Below the pieces are notes generated by a model that was given only the letters and a program-made list of their open reading frames with translations, did no database searches and was not told the origin of the DNA. Shown piece by piece: positions 46,618 through 55,849 of a stretch of 64,000 nt of DNA. The DNA is from VXNE01 sp965261535. Lineage in GTDB: Bacteria; Pseudomonadota; Gammaproteobacteria; Pseudomonadales; Azotimanducaceae. Every line of letters starts with the position of its first letter. The first letter of the stretch is position 1. The position numbers and the translations under genes were made by a program. The stretch covers positions 3,100,001-3,164,000 of the forward strand of contig OZ253469.1 in assembly GCA_965261535.1 (NCBI GenBank). The letters run 5' to 3'.

Positions 46618-47892
46618 ATGTCGGTTGAAAAAGTAGATACGCTTGTGATCGGCGCAGGTCAGGCCGGGGTCGCCATGAGTAAGCATCTGAGCAAGAGCGG
46701 CGTGACGCACCTCGTCTTGGAACGTGGCCGCATTGCCGAGCGCTGGCGCTCCGAGCGGTGGGATTCGCTCGTCGCCAATGGTCCTGCCTGGCACGATCGC
46801 TTTCCCGGCATGGAGTTTCCTGATGAAGGGCCGGACGCATTCGTGGCCAAGGAAAAAGTCGCGGACTATTTCGTCGACTACGCCAAAATGATCAAGGCGC
46901 CGATCCGCTGCGGCGTGGAGGTGAAGGAAGTGCGTCGCAATATCGGTCGTTCCGGCTTCCGCGTAGACACGTCCGAGGGCGTGATCGAGACCAACAGCGT
47001 CGTGGCCGCCACTGGTCCCTTTCAGCGGCCGGTTACGCCTCCGATCGTGCCGGACAATTCCGGTGTCCTGCAGATACATTCCAACTCCTACCACAATCCC
47101 GAACAGCTTCCCCAAGGCGCAGTGCTCGTCGTTGGCGCCGGCTCTTCCGGTGTGCAGATCGCTGACGAACTGGCGCGGGCCGGCCGCAAGGTCTATCTCT
47201 CCGTCGGGCCGCATGATCGTCCGCCGCGCTCCTATCGCGGCCGCGACTTCTGCTGGTGGCTGGGCGTGCTGGGCAAATGGGACTTGGAGACGCCCGAACC
47301 AGGCTCCGAGCATGTCACCATAGCCGTCAGTGGCGCACGCGGTGGCGAAACAGTCGATTTTCGTAATCTCGCCGCACAGGGCATAACCCTGGTCGGCATG
47401 ACGCAGACCTACAAAAGCGGAGTTTTGAACTTCGCCGGCGACCTCGCCGATAATATTGCATGTGGCGACGCGAGTCTGATGTCGCTGCTGGATGAGGCAG
47501 ATGCCTATGTCGAACGCAACGGCGTCGACCTACCCGAAGAACCGGAAGCCCGCAAGCTTGGTCCGGATCCCGAATGCGTCAAAAACCCTGTCCTCGAGCT
47601 CGACCTGGCGAAAGCCGGCGTCACCTCCATCATCTGGGCGACGGGCTACGCGCTCGACTACAGCTGGCTCAAGGTCGACACATTCGACGAGAAGGGCCGC
47701 CCGAAACACCATCGCGGCGTGTCGCTGGAGCCCGGGATCTATTTCCTCGGGTTGCCGTGGCAGTCGCGCCGAGGTTCAAGCTTCATCTGGGGCGTGTGGC
47801 ACGATGCCAAGCATGTGGCAGACCGCATCGCCACGCAGCGCAGATATATCGACTATCACGAGGCCGCTCAGCGTCGGTATGAGGACGCGTAA
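46618..47892 (+). CDS. Flavin-containing monooxygenase-like NAD(P)/FAD oxidoreductase
   Basis: A 424-residue class-B flavoprotein with two dinucleotide-binding loops, VIGAGQAGVAMSKHL for FAD near residue 10 and VVGAGSSGVQIADELA for NAD(P) near residue 180, and the late ATGYALDYSWL segment before the C-terminus. It resembles CzcO/ArsO-type and FMO-like enzymes that oxygenate N or S atoms of small molecules. ATG 46618 was taken although no strong ribosome site is seen. It heads a run with RidA, DUF1028 and aldehyde dehydrogenase genes, suggesting a small catabolic operon for an amine or amide. Confidence 0.85.
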   Translation: MSVEKVDTLVIGAGQAGVAMSKHLSKSGVTHLVLERGRIAERWRSERWDSLVANGPAWHDRFPGMEFPDEGPDAFVAKEKVADYFVDYAKMIKAPIRCGVEVKEVRRNIGRSGFRVDTSEGVIETNSVVAATGPFQRPVTPPIVPDNSGVLQIHSNSYHNPEQLPQGAVLVVGAGSSGVQIADELARAGRKVYLSVGPHDRPPRSYRGRDFCWWLGVLGKWDLETPEPGSEHVTIAVSGARGGETVDFRNLAAQGITLVGMTQTYKSGVLNFAGDLADNIACGDASLMSLLDEADAYVERNGVDLPEEPEARKLGPDPECVKNPVLELDLAKAGVTSIIWATGYALDYSWLKVDTFDEKGRPKHHRGVSLEPGIYFLGLPWQSRRGSSFIWGVWHDAKHVADRIATQRRYIDYHEAAQRRYEDA

Positions 47893-48038
47893 ACGATACC
47901 TCGCCGCAAAGCCCGACCCAAAGCGGTAATTAGGCCCATCCTTCGCAAGGATGAGAGAGACTTTCCTTTGAAAGCCCGCCGACACCGAAGATAATTCCCG
48001 AGACCGGGTGGGTAAAACCGGACCCGATGGAGACCGAG

Positions 48039-48455
48039 ATGGCGCATAACCATATCCGCAAGTTCAACACAAGGGAGACCTATCCTGAGCAGAAGCTGGA
48101 CAACGATCTGTGTCAGGCCGTCGTAACGCATGGCGGCAAGACCGTTTACCTGCGCGGTCAGTGTCCTCAGGATCTGGACACCGCCAAGGATATCGGCAGC
48201 CACGACCCGGTCGAGCAGACCCACAAGGTCATGCAGAACATCAGGAAGCTCATTGAGGAAGCCGGCGGCACGATGGAGCATCTGGTCAAAGTGGTGGTCT
48301 ACATCACCGACGTCCGCCACCGCGAGGCCGTCTATCGGACCATGGGCGAATACATAAAGGGCGTGCATCCAGTCTCGACCGGGCTGGTGGTAACCGCGCT
48401 GGCGCGTCCCAACTGGCTGGTCGAAATCGACGGCACCGCCGTCATCCCGGACTGA
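48039..48455 (+). CDS. RidA/YjgF family protein
   Basis: A 138-residue member of the RidA superfamily, trimeric enzymes that hydrolyse reactive imines and enamines to ketones. It shows KTVYLRGQCPQDLDTAKDIG, DPVEQTHKVMQNIRKLIEEA and VKVVVYITDVRHREAVYRTM, the classical pattern with the subunit-interface helix. The conserved arginine of true RidA appears to be replaced in the KVVVYITDVRH region, so it may be a Rid1-7 subgroup member with another substrate. ATG 48039 is preferred over 48027 because GGAG sits six bases before it. The stop is five bases before the DUF1028 gene. Confidence 0.87.
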   Translation: MAHNHIRKFNTRETYPEQKLDNDLCQAVVTHGGKTVYLRGQCPQDLDTAKDIGSHDPVEQTHKVMQNIRKLIEEAGGTMEHLVKVVVYITDVRHREAVYRTMGEYIKGVHPVSTGLVVTALARPNWLVEIDGTAVIPD

Positions 48456-48460
48456 GCGCC

Positions 48461-49135
48461 GTGACGTTCTCCATCGTCGCACGCTGCACAAAAACCGGCA
48501 TGTTCGGTATCGCGGTTTCTTCTTCCTCGCCCGCGGTTGCCGCTCGCTGCGCCTATGCGCAGGCAGGCGTCGGCGCTCTCGCCAGTCAGAACGTCACGGA
48601 TCCGACACTGGGTATGCGCGGGCTGGAACTGATGGCGCGGGGCGCCTCGGCTCCCGAGACCGTCGCCATTCTCAAGCGAACCGGCGTAAATCCCGAATAC
48701 CGGCAGGTGCTTGCCGTCGACGCGAACGGCGCAAGCGCCATCCATTCCGGCCCGAAGGCGCTCGGCACCTGGGCGGAGGCGCAGGCGGAGAACGTCGCGT
48801 GTGGCGGCAACCTGCTCGCGAGCGACAGCATTCCGCAGGTCATGGTTGACGCATTTCTTGCCTCCCAAGGCGAACTCGGCGACCGGCTGATTGCTACTAT
48901 GCAGGCTGCGCTCAAAGCCGGAGGAGAAGCGGGGCCCGTACGCTCTTCCGGCATGAAGCTGGTCCGCGACGTACGCTGGCCGGTCGCCGACCTGCGTTGT
49001 GATTGGACCGACGGCTGTCCTATAGAGGAGCTGGCGAAGCTTTGGGACATTTATAGGCCGCAACTCGATAGCTATGTGACCCGTGCGCTCAATCCTTCGG
49101 ACGCGCCGAGTTACGGTGTTCCGGGTGACGAATAG
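48461..49135 (+). CDS. DUF1028 family protein (Ntn-hydrolase-like)
   Basis: A 224-residue DUF1028 protein. It begins with TFSIVARCTKTGMFGIAVSS, then AVAARCAYAQAGVGALASQN and MRGLELMARGASAPETVAIL, which matches the family throughout. DUF1028 has a fold related to N-terminal-nucleophile hydrolases and is often found with RidA, amidase and peptidase genes in amide or peptide degradation clusters. Start GTG 48461 lies five bases after the ridA stop; translational coupling is likely. The next gene, an aldehyde dehydrogenase, begins 20 bp downstream and is truncated. Confidence 0.85.
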   Translation: MTFSIVARCTKTGMFGIAVSSSSPAVAARCAYAQAGVGALASQNVTDPTLGMRGLELMARGASAPETVAILKRTGVNPEYRQVLAVDANGASAIHSGPKALGTWAEAQAENVACGGNLLASDSIPQVMVDAFLASQGELGDRLIATMQAALKAGGEAGPVRSSGMKLVRDVRWPVADLRCDWTDGCPIEELAKLWDIYRPQLDSYVTRALNPSDAPSYGVPGDE

Positions 49136-49155
49136 GCAATATCCAAGGAATAATC

Positions 49156-49428
49156 ATGAGTGAACTCAGCCACAAGGATTGGATGGTCAAGGCGGCGGCA
49201 ATCCGCTTCCGCGACAAGGCCTTTATCGACGGCCAGTTCGTTGCCGCGCGCTCGGGCCGCACCTTTGCCAGCATCAATCCCGCAACAGGGGAAACCTTGG
49301 CAGAAGTGGCATCCTGCGGCGAAGAGGATATTGGCCTTGCTGTCGCGGCCGCACGCCGCAGCTTCGAAACTGGTGTCTGGTCACGAGCAAAGCCGGCTCA
49401 TCGCAAGGACGTGCTCTTTTATGTTTAA
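49156..49428 (+). pseudogene. Aldehyde dehydrogenase, N-terminal fragment only
   Basis: The first about 87 residues are a normal NAD-dependent aldehyde dehydrogenase start: AFIDGQFVAARSGRTFASIN, PATGETLAEVASCGEEDIGL, AVAAARRSFETGVWS, and then RKDVL. A full protein has close to 490 residues, with the catalytic Cys and Glu much later. After about 49415 the sequence changes abruptly to the AT-richer upstream region of the BNR-repeat gene, and a TAA closes the frame two codons on. ATG 49156 has AAGGAATAATC upstream. The breakpoint lies inside the gene with no IS end or repeat visible. Confidence 0.8.
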
Positions 49429-52400
49429 TTTGCTTCACCGAACTGTTTTTTTCATCGTTTTCCTCGCTGTACTGAGCGTTTTGGCGATGCGGGTTGATGC
49501 GGATGCCTCATCTGCCGATGAAAATTTTGAAAGGCTTCAAGCGCTCGAATGGCGCGAAGTCGGTCCCTATCGTGGCGGACGCTCTGCAGCCGTCTCCGGC
49601 GTTCCGACCTCGCGCAATGTCTATTATATGGGCGCAACTGGCGGCGGTGTTTGGAAAACTGACGACGCTGGGCAGTCTTGGAACAATATTTCAGACGGAT
49701 TTTTTGGAGGATCGATCGGAGCAGTTGCAGTTTCGGAATGGGATCCAAATGTAATCTATGTAGGTGGTGGCGAGAAAACGGTTCGAGGCAATGTGTCTCC
49801 CGGCGACGGCGCGTGGAAGTCAGAAGATGCTGGAGCGACCTGGCGGCGAATTGGTCTGGAAGATTCACAGCACATATCTAGAATTCGCATTCACCCAAAA
49901 AACCCAGATGTCGCGTACGCTGCAGTCATGGGGCACTTGTTTGGGCCTAATCAGCAGCGCGGCGTTTATAAGACAATTGACGGTGGTGTAACTTGGGAAC
50001 GAATTCTTTTTGTAGATGAAGACACCGGAGCGGGCGATCTGGCGATGGATCCTACAAACCCGCGCATTCTTTATGCCGGGTTCTGGCAGGTTCGACGCAC
50101 ACCCTATAGCTTGAGTAGCGGAGGGGCTGGCTCCGGTCTCTATAAAAGCGTCGATGGCGGAGAAAGCTGGACTGAACTATCGGAAAACGACGGTCTCCCA
50201 GAAGGGCCGCTAGGCGCGATCGGAATTACCGTATCTCCGACAAATAATCAAAATCTGTACGCTATGATTGAAGCCGAGGAGGGCGGCGTATTTCGGTCTC
50301 GCGACGGTGGTGAAACATGGGTGCGGGTCAATGAAGAGCGGAAATTGAGACAACGAGCGTGGTATTACACCCGGTTGTACGCAGACCCAGCCGATGAAGA
50401 GAACGTTTACGTTTTGAACGTTCGATTTTTCCACTCCAAAGACGGCGGCAAATCATTTCGACAGATAGATACGCCGCATCATGACAATCATGATTTATGG
50501 ATTGACCCTCAAGACCCGCTCCGAATGATAGAGGCCAATGACGGCGGCGCTAATGTTTCTTTTGACGGCGGTAAGACCTGGTCGACACAGACAAATCAAC
50601 CAACAGCTCAAATGTATCGCGTGTCGACTGACAATGCATTTCCGTATCGGCTTTTAGGAGGACAGCAGGATGATTCGGCAATTCGAATTCGCTCACGATC
50701 TGCGACCGGGAGTAGCATTGGGCGCCGAGACTGGGATCCGACTGCAGGCGGAGAAAGCGGACACATATCAGCAAAACCGGACAACCCCGACATCGTTGTG
50801 GGCGGTTCATACGGCGGATACTTGGATATCGTCGATCATTCTACGGGCAATCGCCGCGTGATTTCGGTGTGGCCCGATAACCCAATGGGATGGAGCGCAG
50901 AAGAGCTGCGATATCGCTTTCAATGGAATTTTCCAGTTGAGTTTTCAATTCATGATCCATCCGTATTGTACGCCGCCGCCAATGTTCTTTTCCGAAGTGA
51001 TGATCTGGGCCAAAGTTGGAGAGCGATAAGCCCCGATTTGACACGAAATGACCAATCGCGAATGGGGCCGTCCGGCGGGCCTATCACCAAAGATAACACC
51101 AGTGTTGAATATTATGGGACGATATTCGCATTGGCGCAGTCACCACACGATGAAGGCGTATTGTGGGCTGGTTCTGATGATGGTCGCGTACATGTCACAA
51201 GAAACGGGGGCGAAAATTGGGATGACGTTACGCCAAGGGGATTGCCTGCATGGGCTCAAATCAACGGCATAGAAGCAGATCCATTTGAACCTGGCGGCGC
51301 TTATATTGCGGCGACTCGATATAAATCTGACGACTTTCAACCCCTAATCTATAGGACAAAAAACTGGGGACAAAGCTGGACGAAAATCACGAATGGTATC
51401 CCCAATAACCATTTCACTCGAGCCGTGCGCGCAGATCGGGACCGTAAAGGGCTGCTCTACGCCGGTACGGAGTACGGTGTCTATTTTTCGATCAACGACG
51501 GGCGTACGTGGCAACCGCTCCAGCTGAATTTGCCGATCGTTCCGATCACTGATTTAGCGGTAAAGGACACTGACTTAATTGCAGCAACGCAGGGCCGCGG
51601 ATACTGGATATTGGACGATCTTAACGTCCTTCAACAATTTCAAGAGAATCAGTCGGAAGAGTTTGTATTTTACGAACCTGGCCCGGTTTATAGGCTAGTT
51701 GCGGGTTCGCGCAGCCCCGACGAACCCATAAGCGCTGGAACCAACCCTTATGACGGCGTGGTTTTCTACTACGAACTTCCAAACGAACTTCCCGATGACG
51801 TCAATCTAGAACTGAGCGTGTTCGATTCGGATGGAGACTCTGAGGAACCGATTTGGAGTTGGTCGCGCAAACCGGCCAATGACTCGGAAGGTGAGGAGGC
51901 TGACCCGACTGGAGTTCCGGATACGCGTGTTTTGCCAGCAAAGGTCGGCCTAAATCGGCATGTTTGGGATTTGAAGTACCCTGCTATGGAGCGTTTTGAT
52001 GGCATTATCCTCTGGCGCGACTTCAACTACGGTCCGACCGCCAAACCAGGCGACTACCGGGCGCGATTAACGCTCGGTGCAGAATCGCAGGATGTCTCGT
52101 TTAAAGTCCTTCAAGATCCACGTTCGAACGCAAGCGGAGCAAATCTCCAGGCGCAATTCAATTTTGTCATTGAATCTCGTGACCTCCTAACACGAGCCCA
52201 CCAAGAAATCAGAAGCATACGCAAACTTCGTGAACAAACTTCAGCTGTTAAGAACCGTATCGAAAGTAAGGGTGGTAACGAAGACCTTGTTAGCGCTATT
52301 GAAGAATTAAATGGGAAGTTAGACGAAATTGAACAGGCGCTGTATCAAACTAAAAGCGAAAGCGAACAGGATCCGCTTAATTTTTCGATTAGGTTGAATA

Positions 52401-52600
52401 ACAAGCTCAGTGACGTGATGCGAACTACGTCGGTAGGCGATGCTGCGCCAACTGCTCAAGCCATTCAGGTCAAAGAAGAGGTTTCCGCTGCGATTGTGGC
52501 GGAACTCGATGCGCTTGAGACAATTTGGCGTGAGGACGTTCCCGCAATTAATCGCCGGTTTGAGGCGGCAGAGATATCGGTCATTGAAACTGAGCGATAG
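49421..52600 (+). CDS. Large secreted BNR/Asp-box repeat (VPS10/sialidase-type propeller) protein
   Basis: A 1059-residue protein with an N-terminal signal peptide (RTVFFIVFLAVLSVLAMRVDA). It has about eleven Asp-box/BNR motifs of the form S-x-D-x-G-x-x-W, for example GGVWKTDDAGQSW, DGAWKSEDAGATW, RGVYKTIDGGVTW, SGLYKSVDGGESW, GGVFRSRDGGETW and LFRSDDLGQSW, forming a long beta-propeller. A C-terminal region holds a beta domain (GDYRARLTLGAESQDVSFKV) and a coiled coil (RAHQEIRSIRKLREQTSAVK). Annotated relatives are called glycosyl hydrolase or sortilin-like, without a proven reaction. Base composition is clearly lower in GC than the neighbours, suggesting a different source. The gene looks complete although it starts only a few bases after a breakpoint. 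Confidence 0.82.
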   Translation: MFNLLHRTVFFIVFLAVLSVLAMRVDADASSADENFERLQALEWREVGPYRGGRSAAVSGVPTSRNVYYMGATGGGVWKTDDAGQSWNNISDGFFGGSIGAVAVSEWDPNVIYVGGGEKTVRGNVSPGDGAWKSEDAGATWRRIGLEDSQHISRIRIHPKNPDVAYAAVMGHLFGPNQQRGVYKTIDGGVTWERILFVDEDTGAGDLAMDPTNPRILYAGFWQVRRTPYSLSSGGAGSGLYKSVDGGESWTELSENDGLPEGPLGAIGITVSPTNNQNLYAMIEAEEGGVFRSRDGGETWVRVNEERKLRQRAWYYTRLYADPADEENVYVLNVRFFHSKDGGKSFRQIDTPHHDNHDLWIDPQDPLRMIEANDGGANVSFDGGKTWSTQTNQPTAQMYRVSTDNAFPYRLLGGQQDDSAIRIRSRSATGSSIGRRDWDPTAGGESGHISAKPDNPDIVVGGSYGGYLDIVDHSTGNRRVISVWPDNPMGWSAEELRYRFQWNFPVEFSIHDPSVLYAAANVLFRSDDLGQSWRAISPDLTRNDQSRMGPSGGPITKDNTSVEYYGTIFALAQSPHDEGVLWAGSDDGRVHVTRNGGENWDDVTPRGLPAWAQINGIEADPFEPGGAYIAATRYKSDDFQPLIYRTKNWGQSWTKITNGIPNNHFTRAVRADRDRKGLLYAGTEYGVYFSINDGRTWQPLQLNLPIVPITDLAVKDTDLIAATQGRGYWILDDLNVLQQFQENQSEEFVFYEPGPVYRLVAGSRSPDEPISAGTNPYDGVVFYYELPNELPDDVNLELSVFDSDGDSEEPIWSWSRKPANDSEGEEADPTGVPDTRVLPAKVGLNRHVWDLKYPAMERFDGIILWRDFNYGPTAKPGDYRARLTLGAESQDVSFKVLQDPRSNASGANLQAQFNFVIESRDLLTRAHQEIRSIRKLREQTSAVKNRIESKGGNEDLVSAIEELNGKLDEIEQALYQTKSESEQDPLNFSIRLNNKLSDVMRTTSVGDAAPTAQAIQVKEEVSAAIVAELDALETIWREDVPAINRRFEAAEISVIETER

Positions 52601-52604
52601 AAAC

Positions 52605-53078
52605 ATGAAGTCAATGTCAATCTATAACTACGCGTTATTCGCACTTCCAATCAGGCGCATGAGGGCGTCACGCAAAGAGCCTAATCTGGACGATATATTG
52701 CCGTCGATCCGCGAACGCGGCGTATTGGTGCCGCTGCTCGTGCGTCCAAACGGCGAGCCAGACCACTTCGAAATCGTCGCCGGGCGGCGGCGGTTTCTGG
52801 CGTCGAAAGCCATTGAAAAAGAAACCGGCGAGGTGCGCGATTTGCCGTGCCGGGTGCTCGCCGAAGGCGATGACGCCGCTGCCGTGGAGGCCTCAATCCT
52901 TGAAAACACCGCTCGCCTTGAGCCGGACGAAATGCAGGAATTCGAGGCGTTCAAAAAATTGAATGACAAAGGCAAGAGCGTTGAAGAAATCGCCCGCATT
53001 TTCGGGGTGACGGAACTCACCGTGAAACGCCGCCTGGCATTGGCGAGCCTCATTCCCGGCATCCGGAAGGCCTATGCC
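52605..53078 (+). pseudogene. ParB/RepB-like partition protein, N-terminal fragment
   Basis: The first about 158 residues carry a ParB N-terminal domain: EPNLDDILPSIRERGVLVPL, HFEIVAGRRRFLASKAI, SILENTARLEPDEMQEFEAF, and an HTH (SVEEIARIFGVTELTVKRRL). In intact plasmid-type ParB proteins several hundred more residues follow. Here the reading frame passes at 53076 to 53080 into the antisense strand of the phage head gene and continues as arginine-rich nonsense to 53558. The five bases GCCGG can be assigned to either side of the joint. It starts four bases after the BNR gene stop, so the upstream joint may also be artificial. No parA is present. Confidence 0.75.
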
Positions 53079-54674
53079 GGTTCCCATGTCCGCCGCCGGA
53101 GACATGCCGGCCACCGGGATGCCGGCACGCATCTTCTCGACTGTGCTCACCAGGGCCCCCGTTGTTGCCGAGCACCGCGGCGACGAAGGACGACAGGTCC
53201 TCGCCGTTCGTCAGCGCGTGGTGGAGCCCGTATCCCTTCATCTGCTTCTCGAGTTCCTGATCCGATAAATCGAAGCGGTACTGGTGTCGGTAGCCAGCGG
53301 TCTTGCCCGGGGCGCGAAAAGCCAGCTGGTACTCGCCGAGCGGCTCGTAGCCCGGCATGCGGGTCAGGTCTTTCACGCCGAGCCGCTGCTCCCAGAACCC
53401 GCGCATGGTTTGGATGCGCTCGTCCTTGCCGGCGGACCGACGGTCCAGCTCCGCGATCAGGTGCTGGTACTCCGGCTCGCGATCCACCTTGCTCAGGTAC
53501 GCCTGCTTGTGGAGGTACAGCAACTCGGCGTCCTGGGGCGTGGCCGCGCCGGTCTTGAGTCCGAGGGAATCCATGTGTTCCAGCGCCCGATTCAGGTTCT
53601 TGGCGTCCGGTCGCTCCGGTAGCATCAGCTCGAACTCGCCGCGCTGCGCGAACAGGTTCTTGTCCGACGACGGCCGGTACACCGCGCGCACGCCGTCGCC
53701 GAAGTCGATCTCGTACTGCTGCCCGGCCTGGATCGAACGCCCGCCGAACAGAGCCTTGTTGTCCGCAGCGCCGTCCACCACGACCAGCTCGCCGTTCTTG
53801 AGCTCGCGCCGGGGCTGGAGCACCTTGGTCCGCCGCACGGTGAAGGGGACGTCCTTACGCCTTCTCCTCGGCGCCGCGCGCTTCTTGAGATAGGTCTCGA
53901 AACGACCCGCGATGGGGGCCTTGTCGCGGGCCGCCGCCTGCACCCTCTCGATCCACCCGATGTAGGTCTCGGCCATCTCTCTCACGTCCGGATCGTCCGC
54001 TTGGCGGAGCCGTCGGAGCGCGGCCAGATGCCCGTTCGCCTTCTTGAGCGTCGCCTGGTTGTACTTGCCGTCCGAGGCATGGTGATTGACGGTCTTCACC
54101 GCGGCGAGGAGGTCGTCGGCGAACACATCCTCCTGGAGCTGCTGGCCCACGCGGACAGGCGCGGTGTCAACTCCGGCTTCGCGCAGAACCCCGAGCAGCC
54201 CTTCCTCCGCCTCGGGGCGGACCTTCATCTTGACGACCGTGCGCTGCCGCCCCTGGAAGGTCTCGACGAAGATCAGGGCGTTCTGATCCTCGATGTCGCC
54301 CTCGTCGAAGGGCATTGCCTTGCCCTGCCAACCGAGAGAACGGACCTCCTCAAGCAGTTCTTCGTCCGCCGGGCCGAGCTTGCCCTTGGCCAGCGCGTCG
54401 AAGGCGTCGTCGAAGCGGAAATCCTTGTCGCCTAAGACATCGGCGTAGAACGCCTCGAAGTCTCGGCGCATATTCCGCTTGCGTGACAGGGCCATGTCGT
54501 AGAAGGCCTGCTTCTGCGCTTCGTTGCGACCGAACCGGCCCTCCGCGTAGGGACGCAGGATGGCCAGATAGTCGTCGTCCGGGATCTTCTCGACCTCGCG
54601 GATCGCGCGCAGCGTCACCGTGGAGTTGACCCGCTTTAGTGGACACATGGATCCTAATAGGAGGAGGTGTTCCT

Positions 54675-54989
54675 ATGGCGAAGACTCGACGCCCGTATGC
54701 GCGGGACTTTCGAGAGAAGATGGTGGCGCTGGTTCGGTCCGGTCGTAGTCCGGCGGAGTTGTCGAAGGAGTTCGAACCGACGGCGCAGACGATCATCAAC
54801 TGGGTGCGGCAGGCGGACCGCGACGCGGGCCGGCGCGGCGACGGTCTGACGAGCGAGGAGCGGTCGGAGCTGCGTCGGATCAAGCGTGAGAATCGGCGGC
54901 TGCGCGAAGAGCGCGACATATTGGCAAAGGCCGCGGCCTGGTTCGCGCGGGAGACCGACTCGATACCGGAAAGGTGTTCGAGTTCGTGA
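54675..54989 (+). CDS. IS3-family OrfA
   Basis: A 104-residue HTH protein: RRPYARDFREKMVALVRSGR, SPAELSKEFEPTAQTIINWV, then a coiled helix (ELRRIKRENRRLREERDILA) and KAAAWFARETDSIPE, the usual OrfA end. ATG 54675 follows GGAGGAGG at seven bases. It overlaps orfB by 16 bp in the -1 phase, as in elements that make an OrfAB transposase by programmed frameshifting. The gene looks intact. Confidence 0.9.
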   Translation: MAKTRRPYARDFREKMVALVRSGRSPAELSKEFEPTAQTIINWVRQADRDAGRRGDGLTSEERSELRRIKRENRRLREERDILAKAAAWFARETDSIPERCSSS

Positions 54990-55849
54990 GTGCGAATCGG
55001 GCCGATCACAGGGTGGCGACGATGTGCCGGGTGCTGGGGGTCTCCGCCAGCGGGTACTACGCGTGGCTGCGGCGGGGTCCGTCGCCGCGCGCGCGGCGGG
55101 ACGCGGAGTTGGCGGCGCGGATCGAGGCGATTCACCGCGATTCGCGGGGCACGTACGGCGCGCCGCGGATTCACGCCGAACTGCGGGAGGAAGGCGAGCG
55201 GCTGGGGCGCAAGCGGGTGGCGCGGCTGATGCGGGAGAGCGGTCTGCGCGGCGTTGATCGCCGCAAGTGGGTGAAGACGACGGCGGCGGACGCGGCGGCG
55301 GAGCCGGCGCCGGACTTGGTGCGGCGCGAATTTTCGGCTTCGGTGGCGAACGAGCTGTGGGTGGCGGACGCGACCTACGTTCCGACGCTGGCGGGGTTTC
55401 TGTTCCTGGCGGTGGTCGTGGATGTGTATTCCAGGCGCGTCGTGGGCTGGTGCATGGGCGCCGAACTGGTGACGCGGCTGATGCTCGACGCGTTGAACAT
55501 GGCGCTGGAGCAGCGCGGCGCGCGCGGCGTGATCCACCACTCCGACCGGGGCTCGCAATACACCTCGATCGCGTTCGGCAACCGCTGCCGCGACGCCGGC
55601 GTGCGGCTGTCGATGGGCTCGACCGGCGACTGCTACGACAACGCGCTGTGCGAGAGTTTTTTCGCCACGCTGGAGTGCGAATTGATTGATCGCGCGACGT
55701 TCCGCACGCGGCGCGAGGCCGAGTTGGCGATCTTCGACTTCATCGAGGGGTTCTACAACAGCAAGCGCCGCCACTCGTCCATCGGCTACCTGAGCCCGGC
55801 GGAGTTCGAGCGCCGGGGCGGTTGGGACCACATGCGGGAGGCGGCGTGA
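54974..55849 (+). CDS. IS3-family transposase OrfB
   Basis: A 291-residue DDE transposase half. The N-terminal HTH_21-like part (ARIEAIHRDSRGTYGAPRIH) is followed by the catalytic core with D in ELWVADATYVPT, D in IHHSDRGSQYTS and E in DNALCESFFATLECE, then FDFIEGFYNSKRRHSSIGYL. All catalytic residues are present, so the element may be mobile. The ATG at 54974 lies inside orfA; the main product is probably the frameshifted fusion. About 200 bp of GC-rich non-coding DNA separate the stop from the right inverted repeat. Confidence 0.92.
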   Translation: MFEFVSANRADHRVATMCRVLGVSASGYYAWLRRGPSPRARRDAELAARIEAIHRDSRGTYGAPRIHAELREEGERLGRKRVARLMRESGLRGVDRRKWVKTTAADAAAEPAPDLVRREFSASVANELWVADATYVPTLAGFLFLAVVVDVYSRRVVGWCMGAELVTRLMLDALNMALEQRGARGVIHHSDRGSQYTSIAFGNRCRDAGVRLSMGSTGDCYDNALCESFFATLECELIDRATFRTRREAELAIFDFIEGFYNSKRRHSSIGYLSPAEFERRGGWDHMREAA

